This document shows, one piece after another, positions 36,202-50,519 of a stretch of 64,000 bases of DNA. Numbering within the stretch: the stretch's first letter is position 1; the number at the start of each line of letters is the position of its first letter. The notes beneath the pieces were generated by a model. That model saw nothing but the letters and a program-made list of their open reading frames with translations. It had not been told where the DNA came from and ran no database searches. The position numbers and the translations under genes are program-made. Origin of the DNA: Hibiscus mutabilis (lineage: Eukaryota > Streptophyta > Magnoliopsida > Malvales > Malvaceae); assembly GCA_019671005.1 (NCBI GenBank), contig CM033715.1, positions 248,001 to 312,000 on the forward strand, given 5' to 3'.

Positions 36202-36619
36202 TAACATTTAATTAGATAATCATTTTGGCTCTTATTTTTTGAATCAATTTAACCCTTGCGTTTCATTTTGAGTTAAATAGTCCATTTGCGGATGAAAACT
36301 GTTAATCAATTGACGATAAACAATTTGAAATGACTTGACAGAATGATGCGTCAGAATAATTTTTTTTATATTTTATATAATTTTATAAAAGTATATTTTG
36401 ACTGACGAGTCATTATGTAAAGCTATCATATTTGTCTATATGACACTGTTATCGGGGCGTGTACTGTCATATATGTTTGTCACGTCATTTCAAACTGTTT
36501 ATCATCAATTGACTAACAATTTTCATCCGCATAGGGATTATTTTGACAAAAAATAAAATATTAAAAGTTAAATAGATTTTAAAAAATAAAACTAAAATAA
36601 CTATTTAATTAAATGTTAG
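36202..36619. mobile_element. Foldback MITE with arms of about 140 bp
   Basis: Left TAACATTTAATTAGATAATC and right (reverse complement) TAACATTTAATTAAATAGTT match. The match continues inward through GCGGATGAAAACTGTTAATC against GCGGATGAAAATTGTTAGTC and GATAAACAATTTGAAATGAC against GATAAACAGTTTGAAATGAC. It is non-coding. No confident target-site duplication. Confidence 0.75.
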
Positions 36620-38930
36620 ATACATTTTTTTGATATTATAACTATAATAAAATCGTAAGCGTGTTTGTAAGAACACGTTAATGTGGTTTGAAACACGAAC
36701 ATATGTTGTTAATCATGTTCTTTGACTTTTGTTTTCCATTTTTATTTCTATTTTTGTTAAATTAATATTTTTTATTAACATGTTGTTATTGGTTGTATTT
36801 TGTTACAGTTATCGATATTTAATTTATTGACCAGTTATTGTATATCGAATACCATAAAAATTTATTATGGAAATGAGTTTTTTAATCAACTTTATTTTAT
36901 TTACAATGTTAACATTCGAATCTCTAATTTTACTTATAATACATATTGTCTCATCTCGTTAGACTAACTAATAATGATATGATAGGGCATAGAAATAAAT
37001 ATGATCCACCGACGTAGACTCACCTAGAATTTAGGGTTTTGATCGCTAATAATAATCACGATGATCAAAATCATATTTGTGCTTTGTATTTATTATTTTG
37101 TTTTTCTATTTATCAAATCACTCTGTCTTCTAAAATACAAAATCTAGATTAATTAACTTGAAAGGATTTTAATTTAAAATTTGAGAAGGAATAAATGAAT
37201 ACGAAAAACATGTCTAATTAAAATATATTTATACCAAATTCATATTTGTGTATATAATTTTATACATTATTAGAGTATTAGATATGAAATCTATTTAACA
37301 TAATGATAAATATATATAAAAAAAACAGCATGATCATCTTTAGCTGTGTACTTTTTAAATTTTAAAATCTTGGTCCCAACCCAAATGATAGTTGCAAAAT
37401 TTATTAAGTTAAATTATGTTTTTAGTCCATTTATTATACTTAGGTTGTATATTTAGTTATTGTTCTAAAATTGTATCATTTTAAGCCCCTATAATTTAGT
37501 CTCGTTGCCCCTATATTATATTAGTCAGAATTGAAATTTTAAAATTCAATAAGTGCAAGAATTAAAATTGATCTAAATCATGTGAGCAATTTCTAATCTA
37601 ACTCATATACATATATAAGCTATATTATCACTACTTTAAAAAAATCAAGTTTCTATTGTAATATATACTATTTAATTATAGTCCCCCCCCCACCACATAA
37701 ATGATATTTAAAAAAAAAAAATTGAGTGAGCACTTAACGAAATAATTGCAACATATGAGCCGAGAGTTGCCTTTTTATGGTCATTAAAAGAATTTTATAT
37801 TCTCTCCTCCATGTGCTTTCTCTTCCCGCTCTTTCAAGTTTCAACTCATTATTGTGGAACATGAAAATCATTGCTATATAAAAAGATTATTATTTTATAT
37901 ATTGGTTATGAAAAATTATTTTATAAGCGGTATTTCATTGAAAAATTATTTATTGGTTTAGAGTTTTTTCCACTACAAGGGTTATACGTTAGATTTTGTG
38001 TCAAAAGAGTGCATATTTATAAAAAGTACTAGAATTTAAGGACGTAAAATTATAAAACTTTAAAGTAGAAAATATAATAAAAATACATAAAATTATATGG
38101 TATTTAAAATTTTATAGGATACAACCGTACTCCAATATTTTCCTCAGTCTATTTTTAGAAAGTTTTATACTTCTTTTTGAACCATTTGATGAATGGTTAA
38201 AATTAATAATAGAAAACAATTTATTATTTTCTATGTTTCCTAAATTGTGACCCTAAGTTTGGTATTTATATAGTTTTATGTTTCAAATCGTGGCACATTT
38301 AAGTTGTCCATTATTTTTTTTCCCTTCGATTATAGGGTTTTGCCCTTATTAATCTAAATCGATCTGTGTCGCATATTTGATTTTAATGAGTGAATTTTTT
38401 TAACGGAGATTTCTTCATATATAATGCTTCGAACTCGAAATTTACTTAAGCGATACTAAACTGCTTACTACTTTGATGAGCTATGTTGCTTAAGTTTGTT
38501 CATTATTTGTTTATGCATGCAAACTATGCTTAAAATTTGTATGTGAAGCTAATGATAAGAGTTGCCAACCATGCAACCACGCAGGCAGCAGCTTCGAAAT
38601 CGATCGCAAATCTATCTATATACACATTATAATTTGCGTTGGAACTCTTGAAAATAGGGTTTTATAATATATATAAATAAATTGTTGTCAAGGTTAGTCC
38701 TCGTAACTTGATGAAATATACACATGCATGGCCAAACTTCATATCTTAATGCAAATTGCATCATTCCTTTAGTTTTTGGTCGGATTCATGTATGTTATTC
38801 ATCTATTATATGATTACATTTAGTTTAAAATCTGAGTTTAAAATTTTGTATAAATTAATCAGTAAATATTGGATGCAACATTAAGACACGTTACATTTTA
38901 AAGAGAATTCAAGTAGGAATGTAGAAAGAT
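36620..38930. other. Intergenic AT-rich stretch, no gene seen
   Basis: Nothing coding. There is a short C-run at 37682-37690. The segment 37410-37510 again shows 'TTTAGTCCATTTATTATACTT' MITE-end wording without a partner. Confidence 0.5.
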
Positions 38931-40185
38931 GATTCGACCCGAAAACCCAACTGAAACATGTTCGAATTAGAATTTCTTTTTTGACCCGAAGAAGTGATGA
39001 CTCGAAACCGACCTGTAATCGACTGTTGTTGACCCAAACCCGAATTGCACCTGATACTGTAGCAACTGAACCCGGCCTACACCCGACTGATACGAACTTG
39101 AACCCGAGACTAACCTGACAAATAATCGATATAACCCGACTGAAAAGGCCCGAGATCCGATTTTACCCGACTTGTTTTGAACCTGACCTATTGTTGACAT
39201 GAACTGATATTGACCTAGCTTGATATTTACCTGACATGTAATTGAGGAAGTCTATAATTTGATGGTTTTCAAGAGAAAATTGAAGTATTTGAGAAATTAT
39301 GAATTTATTATATTATAATGTGAGAAATTAATTGACCCATATGATGATATTTTTGTTCATCCTAGTCCCTAAAACTTGATTTTTAGCTGAAATTGACCCA
39401 TATATATTTCTATTTTTGGTAATTTAGTCCAATAATATTTTTGTTTATTCCAGTACGTAAAATTTAATTCTTAGTCAAAATTGACCCTTATTCATTTTTT
39501 TTGTAATTTAGTCCAATATTTTTAATATGTTAATATTTTTGTTCATGTTAGTCCCTAAAATTTTACTTTTAACCAGAATTAACCCATATTTATTTTATAT
39601 TTTTGTGATTTAGTCCAATATTTTTAATATGCTAATATTTTTGTTCACTCTAGTCCCTAATATTTTATTTTTAGCTGAAATTGATCCTTATTTATTTCTA
39701 ATTTTTGTAATTTAGTCCAATATTTTAAATATGATGATATTTTTGTTCATTCTAGTCCCTGATATTTATATTTAATGTGATTCGTATTCGTGAAAGCGTT
39801 AAATAATTCACTTGAAATGACCCAAACCAAAGCCTATCGACTATTTGTGCTGAACTTAAACTTAACACGAATTCGAAACCTGAACTAACCCGACCTGAAA
39901 TGAAACTGACCTAAAATTACCTGACTTAAAATGAACCTACCTGAAAATAAACCTGACCTGAAATGAACCCGACCTGAAGTCCACCCGAGCCCGAAATAAC
40001 CCGCCAATTAACTGATTCGGACCCAAACTGTTTTGACCCGACCTAAAATGAACCTTGCCTGAAATTGACTTGCACCCGACCCGAGTCGAGTTGAAACATC
40101 AAATCAACCTAAAATAACTTGTATTCAATTTTACCCGACCTGACATGACCCGACCTGAAACCCATCCAATTACCTGCTTTTACAT
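38930..40185. repeat. Compound repeat: CCCGACCTGAA-type tracts flanking a 90-110 bp minisatellite
   Basis: The outer blocks (38935-39235 and 39790-40185) are chains of a degenerate 10-12 bp word such as ACCCGACCTGAAATGA. The central block (39345-39790) has about five tandem copies of a unit with ATTTTTGTTCA, then TAGTCCCTAAAATTT, then TTAGCTGAAATTGACCC, then TTTGTAATTTAGTCCAATAT. All copies are in the same direction and diverged. Short frames through the outer blocks are by-products of the word periodicity. Possibly one large non-autonomous element. Confidence 0.75.
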
Positions 40186-40529
40186 CCTTAAACTCAATTC
40201 TAAACTTTCGAGACTCATTGTTGAAAGAGACAATCATAATTTTGAACATAGAAAATATTAGAGAATTATTCAAGTCTACTCATATTTGTAAATGATTAAT
40301 CAAAGTCCGCCAATAACTATGAATTGAAAAAGGGTCAAGCAAGCCTAACCCGCTCAATTTTTCCATCCATTTAAAACTCGAATCGCTAAATATTGACTCA
40401 AATTTTAATTCGTAATTAAGTTATATTAAATTGTATTTGTAGTGGTTGAATATTACTTGGTAATAGTTTGCTTATTAAGTAAATATTCATATTTAGATGA
40501 GAAGTCATATGAAATAAGGTTTCTTGTAG
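40186..40529. other. Intergenic stretch
   Basis: Only a further loose match to the neighbouring repeat wording (AAGCCTAACCCGCTCAATTT near 40340). No gene. Confidence 0.4.
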
Positions 40530-40797
40530 GGGCGGATCTTGCTATAACAAGTTGAGGGGTTAATTTAAAATTTTTAGAAGCATAAACTAAATTTTTCAAA
40601 ATTTTTGAAACTTAATGAGAAATTTTCAAAAATTTAAAAGGGGACTTAATTAAAAATGTTTTAAAAAATACAACTTTATGAGAATTTTAAATTTTTTTGA
40701 GGGGCAAATTTTTTTTTCAAAAACTTAAGGGGTCATATGTAAATTATTTAAAATTTTGGGCGTCAAGGCCCCTCATTTCCTCACTACCATCCGCCCT
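40530..40797. mobile_element. MITE-like element, GGGGCGGAT / ATCCGCCC ends
   Basis: Begins TAGGGGCGGATCTTGC and ends CACTACCATCCGCCCTT, short inverted ends with a G/C cluster. The interior is A/T-rich with repeated AAATTTTT and GGGG...CCCC words. Flanks GGTTTCTTG and GGTTTTTTTTG may be a decayed target-site duplication. Confidence 0.55.
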
Positions 40798-43784
40798 TGG
40801 TTTTTTTTGTGGCCAAGTATTTAGCTTTATAAATATAGAGTAGGTTTTAACTTTTGAGAATAATGAGATAACTATTTTGTAGGGACGTTGGGAGTGTTTT
40901 GAATACACTGAGTTTTAGTGTAAATATATATATAACATCATATTTTTGTACTCTTCATGATTTATACGTTTATACTAAATTATTTGTTTATCTCATTCAA
41001 GAGAACAAATAATATTAAACCAAGCTAAATCTCGTCTCTTACACGTATTTTATTCCATATTAATCTTAATTATTTTTTTCATACAATTTCAAAAAATTGA
41101 CAACACTACCACCTCAATCAACAACTCTTTGCTACATGTAATATATAATAATATAAACCCAAAGAATAATTCCTAACTATATCTATACATATAGCTAGCT
41201 ACCACCAATTGCCAAGTCAATGTACAAAAAGAATTTCTTGGTTATTGACTTTCACAGGAGCACTCTAAAGAGTTAAATTTAAAATACAGGAATATTAACC
41301 AGCTGGGAATGCATGGCTTACGTTAGCACAAGACAAACTTATTATCAAAAAGTAAATGAATAAATAATTGATTCTACAAATTACTCTTTGGTCTAAAGAG
41401 ATCAAGCATTATATCCTTTATATAATATCATATATTTAAATTCTAGCATGGTAAATAAAGTAGATTAAGTCGAGAGCGTAGACTTACAATGAGACTCTGC
41501 ATTATCTGATCTGAATTAATTAATGAATGAGATACATATAGTTATAAAAATAAATAAATAATCGGTTCTCATATTATATATGTGTGTGTATAATAAGCAT
41601 ATATAAAGTAAGAAGAACAAGCCTAAAGACAAGCTCCAGGAATCCAGCAGCTGTGCTTGAGAATTCCTTAACCAAGAACTCGTGTCCTTCTTCAACACCA
41701 TGTAAAATTAATATCCCAAATCGATCCCATTGTCTACAAAATCCAACCCAACACACAGCTCAACCAACCACCTTTGCTTGCTCCTTGTATCTCCTAATCT
41801 CTTTACAACATGTATAGCAGATTTGGAATCTCTCTTTTGTTTTAAGATTCTTGTCTAAATTTAATTGTATCTTAAACTCGATTGATACTATTATTGTTGT
41901 AACACTAAGTCGTGGATTCAAATTTGTTTAAGTGTATAATAACTTTCAATTTATATAGATTACTGGACCAATAATATTATATAATAAGAATGTATTCTTC
42001 CAGATTGGAATGGATTAAAGGGGTTCTTGGGGTCACGAGTATAATTCGTTAGTCTTTTTTTTTTGTGTCTTTTTATATGCTTTATTAATGATTTTATGAT
42101 TACGTTTATTAATAATTTTTTTACTGTTTTATTAAAAATACACGTGACATAAAATCATTGGTGAGACATATAAAATGACACAAAAAAGATACAAGTGAAT
42201 TTTGTTCGACAGTCACTTCATTGAAAATTGTAAATTTTCATATATTTTAAATTTTTTTTATATTTTATATTGATGATCTAATTTTTCACTCTTAAAATTT
42301 TAAATTACAACTTTTAACATAAAATTTTGTGTTTGTCTTTACTTCCCCGTAGTGCCTTGCAAAGTTGCAATATAGTGAAAAAAAAGAACCCGGAGTAAGA
42401 ATAGAAATGGATGGTGCAGATTTAGATATTTGTATATATCTATCTTTTTTTTACAACTCATACATTATAAATTCAATAATAATCATATTCAAATATTCTA
42501 ATTATTACCGACATAACATACGTGGATATTATTTGCTACCTTTGAATAGTCTTTAAGTAAAATAGTATCTATTTAAATAAAAATCCTTTGATAATATATA
42601 TTACAGAGAAAATTATTTAAATTTGAGTTTATTAAGATAAATATTATTTTTTTGTGACCACTCGTTGGGTTCACATGTATATTAACTTTTAGATATTCAT
42701 TACTCACTCATTAATTTTTATTTTTTTTGTTGACTTACTAAATTTATATATTTGATAAATAATTAAAATTAATTCAGATCGCATTAATAATCTTTACATT
42801 TAACGAAAATAATAAGCATATTCATATTTTAATTTTAATTAAAATCCAACCAACTCCTACAATGTTGAACTAAACTTTCAAAGTTTATAAAGTTGAAACA
42901 GGCAGACAGGCAAGGGACAAGAACAGGTAACACATGGCACCAGACATCGTATGTTTAGTCCAACGATAGATCCACCAAACAATCAATCCAACATAAAATT
43001 TTATTCATACTCGTTTATTTATTTTTATAAACAAACATAAATGAATGTTTCACGAACAACTCGTTCATTTATACATCCTTATTTCTAATACAATCTCAGT
43101 CTGCCTAGTGATATATCTACTTATCTAGACCATATTCCCATACTTTATTGGTTAATCTTTGTAGATTTATCATATTCTAAACTCTAATTTTGTATGCATA
43201 ATTAATAGTCTTGTAATTTTTTTAATAACACACAACTTACACAGACAAAGTTAATATGTGTAATGTTTTTTGATTTAAGGGTTTAACAAATCAAAATCGA
43301 AATGCAACTGTTATTTTCAAAACGACATTATTTTAGGTAATTTCATATCATCTTAGGTTTGACTTACTCTAGATTGATACAATGCCTCGAGTATTCGTAT
43401 CCGCAAAATCCTATTCGAACCCACTTTCAAGAGATATCAACCGAATTACGACTCAGTTGCCTTATACAATGTAGTTAAGGCCAATGTTTAGTGAAAGTGG
43501 GAGGCAAGTAAGTATTAGATAAATAAAGCAGAAAAGAAGAGTTCAACAGATTGTGTATTATAATCAGCAGAATAAAAGTCTGCTACTTGTGACACTAGTT
43601 AACAGAGTCTCATGGATGGAAAGGAAATCAACAAAACTTCCCGAAAGACGGGGAACAACCCGTGAAAACTTCATGACTATCTACGCGATCAAATTCTTCC
43701 GACGCATTGATGTAGTGAAAGAAAGCAACGAAAAAGAACGTGCTAACAATTTGTATTCCTCACTCTTACAATTAACGGTATATC
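40798..43784. other. Long intergenic stretch, no supported gene
   Basis: Only weak signals. On the minus strand at 41574-41756 a 60-codon frame contains WDRFGILILHGVEEGHEFLV and is more complex than its surroundings. It could be an exon remnant, but I recognise no family and see no second exon. The frame at 43553-43828 overlaps the 3' end of the next gene and is not supported. Confidence 0.4.
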
Positions 43785-46177
43785 TTAGAGCTCGGTCTTG
43801 CCGGCGGCCTTTGATCGAGCAGCTTTAAATCCTTTCCACCATTTTTGTGCCCTGAAGGAGACCTTGGTTGCATGTCTCTTCAATGTTTCACCGGCATCTT
43901 TTATTCCTTTGACGATCGTCTGTTTCCAATCACCCTTTTTACTATCTTTGTTCCTCAAAGCTTTTCCCTGTGGAAAGAAAAATAAATAAATAAGTAATCA
44001 AAACGAGAATCGCATGAAAACTTTAATCCGTTGCGGAGTTTTGATAAGTACCAGATTTGACGGAAATGGGTCCTCGTCATCATCATCGTCATCAGCATCT
44101 TCACCGAAATTCTTGTTCATCAGCTCCTCCCTCGAATACATTTTCATGCTCGGTGCCCCTGGAATACCCTGAAATCGTAATAAAATAAAGATCAAATAAA
44201 ACATCAGGCATGAACAGAATACTATTAACTCGAGCAATAAATCTTTAGTCACCTCCATGGACCGTAACATCTTTTCCATCTCGGCTTCTTTAGTTGGTTT
44301 GGGTACAAAAGGTTCTCCCGGAGTTCTATCCTGTACGTAGGAACGACAAGAGACCGATTTGATTAAAAATGTCACATCTTTTCCTCACACCAGATGCAAA
44401 AGATGATCTCATCAATTGAGTTTGTCATCCAACATTATAACAACAAGCTCATTTAAAAAGCATTTTACGAAGAGAGTGACAAAAAGAATTAGATTAATTT
44501 GATCCAAATTGAGCGGTTTCAGTTCAAATGGACTAAAGCGACAATCCTATTCTTTTCTTCTCAGCAATTTTCATAACAAATACAGAAAATGAAATCGAGC
44601 AAAGACGAAGAATGCTACATAAGTAATGCTTTCTAATGTTCATGGAGATGAACCATTTTACAAGAATCAATGACAGATTTACAGCTATCGTATCATGAAT
44701 CAGATGATATATGGCCTAGCAAAAACAACAAAAAGTATAGGGTTACCTTCGGTAGTGGGGGAGGCTTGGTTTTGCATGCCTTAGTTAGGTCTTTGCATAG
44801 ATAATTCGCCAGTGACTCGATATCAGGCTTGGAAGTGTACATATATTCAGCAACATCGGTATCAGAATACCCCATAACCTGAAGACAAACATCCACTTAA
44901 CAATCTCAGAACACAACTGCTAAAACCAAAGACCGAAAATTTCGAGTCGAATCTAAACGTTTCGTTACAAAAGAACAACTTGTTTACGTCATTAAAAATC
45001 TAACCTCTTGACAAGTTTTCTCAATTGTTTTACACTCCGTATTGCAAATCCCTTCGGCATCCTGTTCGACTAGCTGCAAATATATGAAAACTCCATCAGT
45101 TAGCATACTAAGATCAATGGAAGTTTGATAATTAGTCTCTGTAATCAAAAAGTTAAAAAACAAATCTTCATACTTTTAGGATTTAAAATTTTTATTCCAA
45201 TATCGATACATTAATATTTTCCGCAATCATTATAAGCACGGTAGGTAAGCATACAATGACATGAAATAGTAAGTAGGGGTGAGCAAACTCAACTCGAAAA
45301 AATTCAAATAAAGTTTGAGTTATGATATGAAAATTCGAATAATTTAATTTTTAATAATTAGTTAATCGGTTTTCAAGTTCGAATAGTGTATTGTATATAT
45401 ATATATATATATATATATACCACATATGAAGAAATTTATGTGTATTCTATATTGTTATAGAAAAACGTTTAAATTGAAACTAATTAATAAACATTTATAA
45501 TTAAATTTGAACAAAAAAACTCGAACAACTCGGTACTTGAAAATTTTTGAATGCTCACCCCTAATAGTAAGCACATTTTGATGAAACATACTAACATTAT
45601 CCAAATCTGTAATCCAAATAAGCTTCTAAACCCTATATGCATTTGATAATAAATGAATTCGGATTTCGAATACTTCGAACAATTGCATGAACTACACATA
45701 TCCTATCCAATAAAGCACAGAAATTCTTTGAAAAATCCCAGAACACTGAGAATTCATTTTATGATTTACCTCTAATTTATCTCCTTGCTCTACTAAATCA
45801 ATCTTCAAAATCCAATCAGCTTCCTCCTTCTTCAAATTACAAACATTCTCCGCAATCTCAATTATCTGATATTCTGAGATCTAAAACCCCACCAAAAACC
45901 AATAAAAAACAGAATTGAAAAAAAGGGAATTTAAAGAAAACAAAGCAAACCCAGATGATAAAAATACCTTCTTGGGGGAGATCTGGGCTTGTTTCGATTG
46001 AACTTGTTGATACAACTGCGATGCCAACTTCTCACAAACTTGGCATTTGATGTACGGGATGTCTTCCTTTCGTGGAGCTGCTGCCGCTGGTTTCTTGGCA
46101 CAAAGAGAGACGGGAAACGATGTTGATATTAACAAAATTGAGATTAAAAGAAGCAGAATTTGCTCCATTTTCCCCAT
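43785..46177 (-). CDS. Secreted saposin-like protein (MSAP / Canopy-type, DUF3456-like), 299 aa
   Basis: Exons: 46177-45968, 45880-45770, 45073-45005, 44878-44747, 44330-44253, 44168-44052, 43967-43785; all GT..AG, phases join. Residues 1-26 form a signal peptide (MGKMEQ, then ILLLLISILLIST, then a cut near SLCA). A cysteine set follows at about 45, 48, 84, 117, 121, 128, 158 and 165 (CQVC, ENVC, GICNTEC, KTC, YLC, KAC), as in saposin-B/Canopy domains. Next come a proline stretch, an Asp run (DDDDDDED, about residue 225) and a basic C-terminus (FRAQKWWKGFKAARSKAAG). It resembles the plant family annotated 'TLR4 regulator and MIR-interacting MSAP' (At1g42480 in my memory); animal relatives are ER chaperone-type proteins. 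Location in the ER or secretory path is inferred; the plant role is not established. The ATG at 46168 (MEQ) is an alternative start. A MITE lies in intron 2. Confidence 0.85.
45274..45563. mobile_element. hAT-like MITE with perfect 8-bp target-site duplication, in an intron
   Basis: The ends TAGGGGTGAGCAAACTC and GAATGCTCACCCCTA are inverted repeats. An 8-bp direct repeat ATAGTAAG flanks the element exactly (45266-45273 and 45564-45571); 8 bp is the length used by hAT transposases. The interior includes a (TA)n run at about 45396-45419. It sits in intron 2 of the saposin-like gene, away from both splice sites. Related end sequence occurs at 10472. Confidence 0.85.
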
Positions 46178-46318
46178 TTGCTCTCTGTTTGATTGTAATG
46201 CTCGTTTAGATGAAATTGAAACGAGTTCTTATAAAAAGATCTCTGTTTTACTTTGTTGCTACCGAAATGATCGAAGACTCGAAGTCTTACTTGAAGTGTA
46301 AAACGGGAAAAGATTTTT

Positions 46319-46669
46319 GGGATAAATTAACTTTTAATCCCCGAAATCAACATTTCTTTTCTAACATGGTCTTTTTTTTTTGAAGTACTTAAATTTTAAG
46401 TTTATTTTTAATATTTTTTTGACCGACTAATTCATATTAAATACTATAAATTTCATTATGTGATTACTATTTTATTATTGTTTGCTTCATTTACACTGTC
46501 AAAACTTGAACGCTTAGCTTGACTCATATTTAATGCTTGGTCACGTTAAACCAATGATAAAACAAAGAGGGACAAATTATCACATTTAAGAACTAAGCTG
46601 AGAAAAAATGTTTAAGGGCCAAATCAGAACAATTTGTCAAGCTTAGGGACTAAAAGGTTACTTTATCCT
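46319..46669. mobile_element. MITE-like element, GGGATAAATTAA / TTACTTTATCC ends
   Basis: Left GGGATAAATTAACTTTTAAT and right (reverse complement) AGGATAAAGTAACCTTTTAG align, continuing into CCCCGAAATC against TCCCTAAGCTT. Non-coding, about 350 bp. It lies about 100 bases upstream of the saposin-like gene start, so it may contribute to that promoter. Confidence 0.65.
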
Positions 46670-49429
46670 AAAAATTTAATAATATTAATAACAAAAGGAA
46701 TTTATACGTGTTTCGCTGCATCTGATTGGTTGATTTGGGGTTTAAAAGGCAGGGTCCACCTTGTTCAACCAATAGGATTTGAGAGAACACGTAGTGCTGG
46801 TTTCTTTTGGCGATTTTGGTTCGAATCCATTGAAGACTTCGTTGACTATATTTTGGTTGATAAAAAAGTGTAACATTTCCAAATTGCTACAAGTTTCTAA
46901 ACTCATCATAAAACTACAAATTAAATTTTGAAAATTTTCAAATAATCATCGACCTAAAATATTATATTTTTCGATAACATTTCGATTGTGTGATAGTAAT
47001 TTAAGTTCTGTATTTTCTAATAATTCGATTATGCCGTTTTTAACCTTAAACTAAATTGCATCCTAGACTCGTCACATTTTGTATAATTTTTTTCACTGTT
47101 ATTATTCATGTGTTTTACAATCTTAGAAATTATATTTTGGTATGATTTTATGTATTTGTATTTTTCTATCCCGAGTTAAGTGTGTACTTATAGTTGGGAT
47201 GTCTGAAGAGCATATATGTACTAAATGTTCAACATAAACTAAATCATGAGCATATATTTTGATACGATCCGGTATTGATTGTACTTCTCTTCAGTTTTTA
47301 GTTTAGTATATTGGGTTATATTTTCCTTTGATTTATATATTTGGTGTAACCGGATATTAATATCGAAGGTAGAAGAGAAGAAATTCAAAGACGGTGATTT
47401 TTTATTTTTATTTTTGATAATAAAAGGGAAGAAGAAGAAAACGAAGTGAAAAGAGAATTTATGACAACATCATATGTGGTCGCTGCAGAGTTCGACGAGA
47501 GAAAAAAAGGGGGAAAAAAGAAGAGTAAAAAAGAAAGAAAGATCAAAAGCATGTTCTTCCAAGCGAATATAAATTATGAGACGGAATTAGAATTAGAATT
47601 AGAAATTAAGAAAGATAAAATATTTATTAAGAATTAGATTGATAAAAACAATTAAATATTATGGGTTAGGTTTGTTATTGTACCCATTTTATTAAAAAAA
47701 AACACACAAACAAAGGGGTAAAGATTAGGCGTATATTATTTTTTAATAGATAATGGGCATACGCCTTATAGATCGAGCAATTTAAGTCTGTGTCTCTTAA
47801 GGCGAATATTATCTATTTTTTACTGAGACACTTGTTGAATTCTTAAAAAGTATAATATTCTATAGTTTGACAAGAATATAAATAAATAAAAGGTAAACAA
47901 CATAAATTATTACTCAATTTTGCACTCAAACCTATTTTAATCACTTAATTATTAATTTGGGTAAATTCTTCACTCAACTTTGTACATAATTATTTTAATC
48001 TTAAAACCTAAATCTTTAATCTTTGAATCTCAAACCTACAACAATTCTAAAACTTATATTCTAACTATAAACCCTAAATTTCAAGCCCTACCACATAAAC
48101 TCTAAACCCTAAATATATTAAAATATTTTCTTAAAGATAAATATTCGAACATACTTGAATGCACGATAACTTTTTAGGGAATTCATTGTGTCCTGTCCAC
48201 CCCTGGTTTTTGTTGAATGTAAGAAAACTGTTGATTCGGCAGTTAGATTTCCAACAAGAGGGATTATATTACATTAAAAGCATAGATTATTACATAAAAA
48301 CATGCTAAAGGGAGCATGTTTGGAGAAAAATCCACATGATGTGAATCAGTGAACCAATCAGGGAAAGTGTATTTTCCTTTTGTTTCTTAGGAAAATGAAA
48401 GAAAATCCATGATTCCTTCACAAGACAGCATGGTATTACACTGACTCCCATGCTCACAAATGAATTGAATTTGGACTTAATTCATCATTCCCTTTCTCTT
48501 TTCAATGATTTTTATTTGTAATTAGACCGTCAATTAGACAAATTTATTTGATTTTAGGTAGGATTAACATAAAGTACATGTCCATTTTACGATCTATGTT
48601 CGAAATTTATGGTTCTCACTCTCAATAATATTGTGTCCAAGGTTCAAACTCAGGTTCTCTCATTAAAAAAGCAATGTACCTTGCCGTTACACCCAACTTT
48701 TAGTAGTTATTGAAATCAATTTTAATTAAGTCATTTCGAGTTCAACTTTAAAACTCGAGTTTTTCATTTTGAGTCATTATCATGTTTGGATAGGTTTAGG
48801 TCGTAGGTTTAATTGAGTATAGTCACCTTCGAGTTTGGATCATTTTAACATTTTAAGTTTAAATTATTTTGTAATTTGAACCGTTTCAAGTTGCACTTAA
48901 TTTAAGTTTGAATCGGATAACTTATAGTCCTTAATTTTTTTTATTGAAATTTAAATTAAAATCATCGGGTTGATCTTTTAAACTCAGATCAAATTTGATA
49001 GGTCTATTTCGTGGACGTTGTATTTACCTTAACTTTAGGGGGGAAATTAGATGAAAATATACCTTAAAAACAGAAGGTTAAACCAGCAACTAATTGATCT
49101 AGTAAGGCGAGACATTGAATCCAAATCAAATTTTGTAAATGAAGCAAATTGGATTGAGAGAATTGTCTCAAAATTATATGGACGAGAGAATCGTCTCAAA
49201 ATTATATGGATGAAGCCAGGAATCAAAGTTAATTAATCATAAAATAAGGGGACAAAATTCAAATAAATTGAAAATCATGAGTTTAAATTTGGGGCGCAAC
49301 CCCCCAACTCTTATAACAATTTTGTTCCTGTAAATAATACTCGATACAGATTAATCAACCAATATGATATTTATACAAAAGACAAATGATTAAAAAAATT
49401 CAACAGTAATAATTAACATCTTGGTGGCC
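46670..49429. other. Intergenic stretch, no supported gene
   Basis: The 60-80 codon frames at 46634-46873 and 47446-47637 lack family motifs; the second is Lys/Glu low complexity. The segment 47990-48130 carries CCCTAAA-like words (AAACCCTAAATTTCAAGCCC; CTCTAAACCCTAAATAT), perhaps another decayed telomere-like foldback. The segment 48180-48480 is more complex and may be old promoter or UTR. Confidence 0.5.
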
Positions 49430-49438
49430 TATAAATAG
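49430..49438 (+). promoter_or_regulatory. TATA box in front of the ACC oxidase pseudogene
   Basis: CTATAAATA lies 42-50 bases before the ATG at 49480, a normal plant spacing. The core promoter has outlived the coding region. Confidence 0.6.
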
Positions 49439-49479
49439 TCTACTAAGTTACCCATTTCTTTGCAATTTGGGATTCAGTA

Positions 49480-50519
<1,040 letters not shown>

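Noticed and set aside
38967..39200. 77-codon frame rich in Gly/Ser/Val
   Set aside because: Produced by the degenerate CCCGAC word repeat.
39345..39790. CRISPR-like array
   Set aside because: Units are adjacent and diverged without unique spacers, in a plant nuclear context; it is a minisatellite.
41516..41817. Overlapping frames on both strands with HGVEEGHEFLV
   Set aside because: More complex than its surroundings but no family recognised and no further exon; noted in the intergenic entry only.
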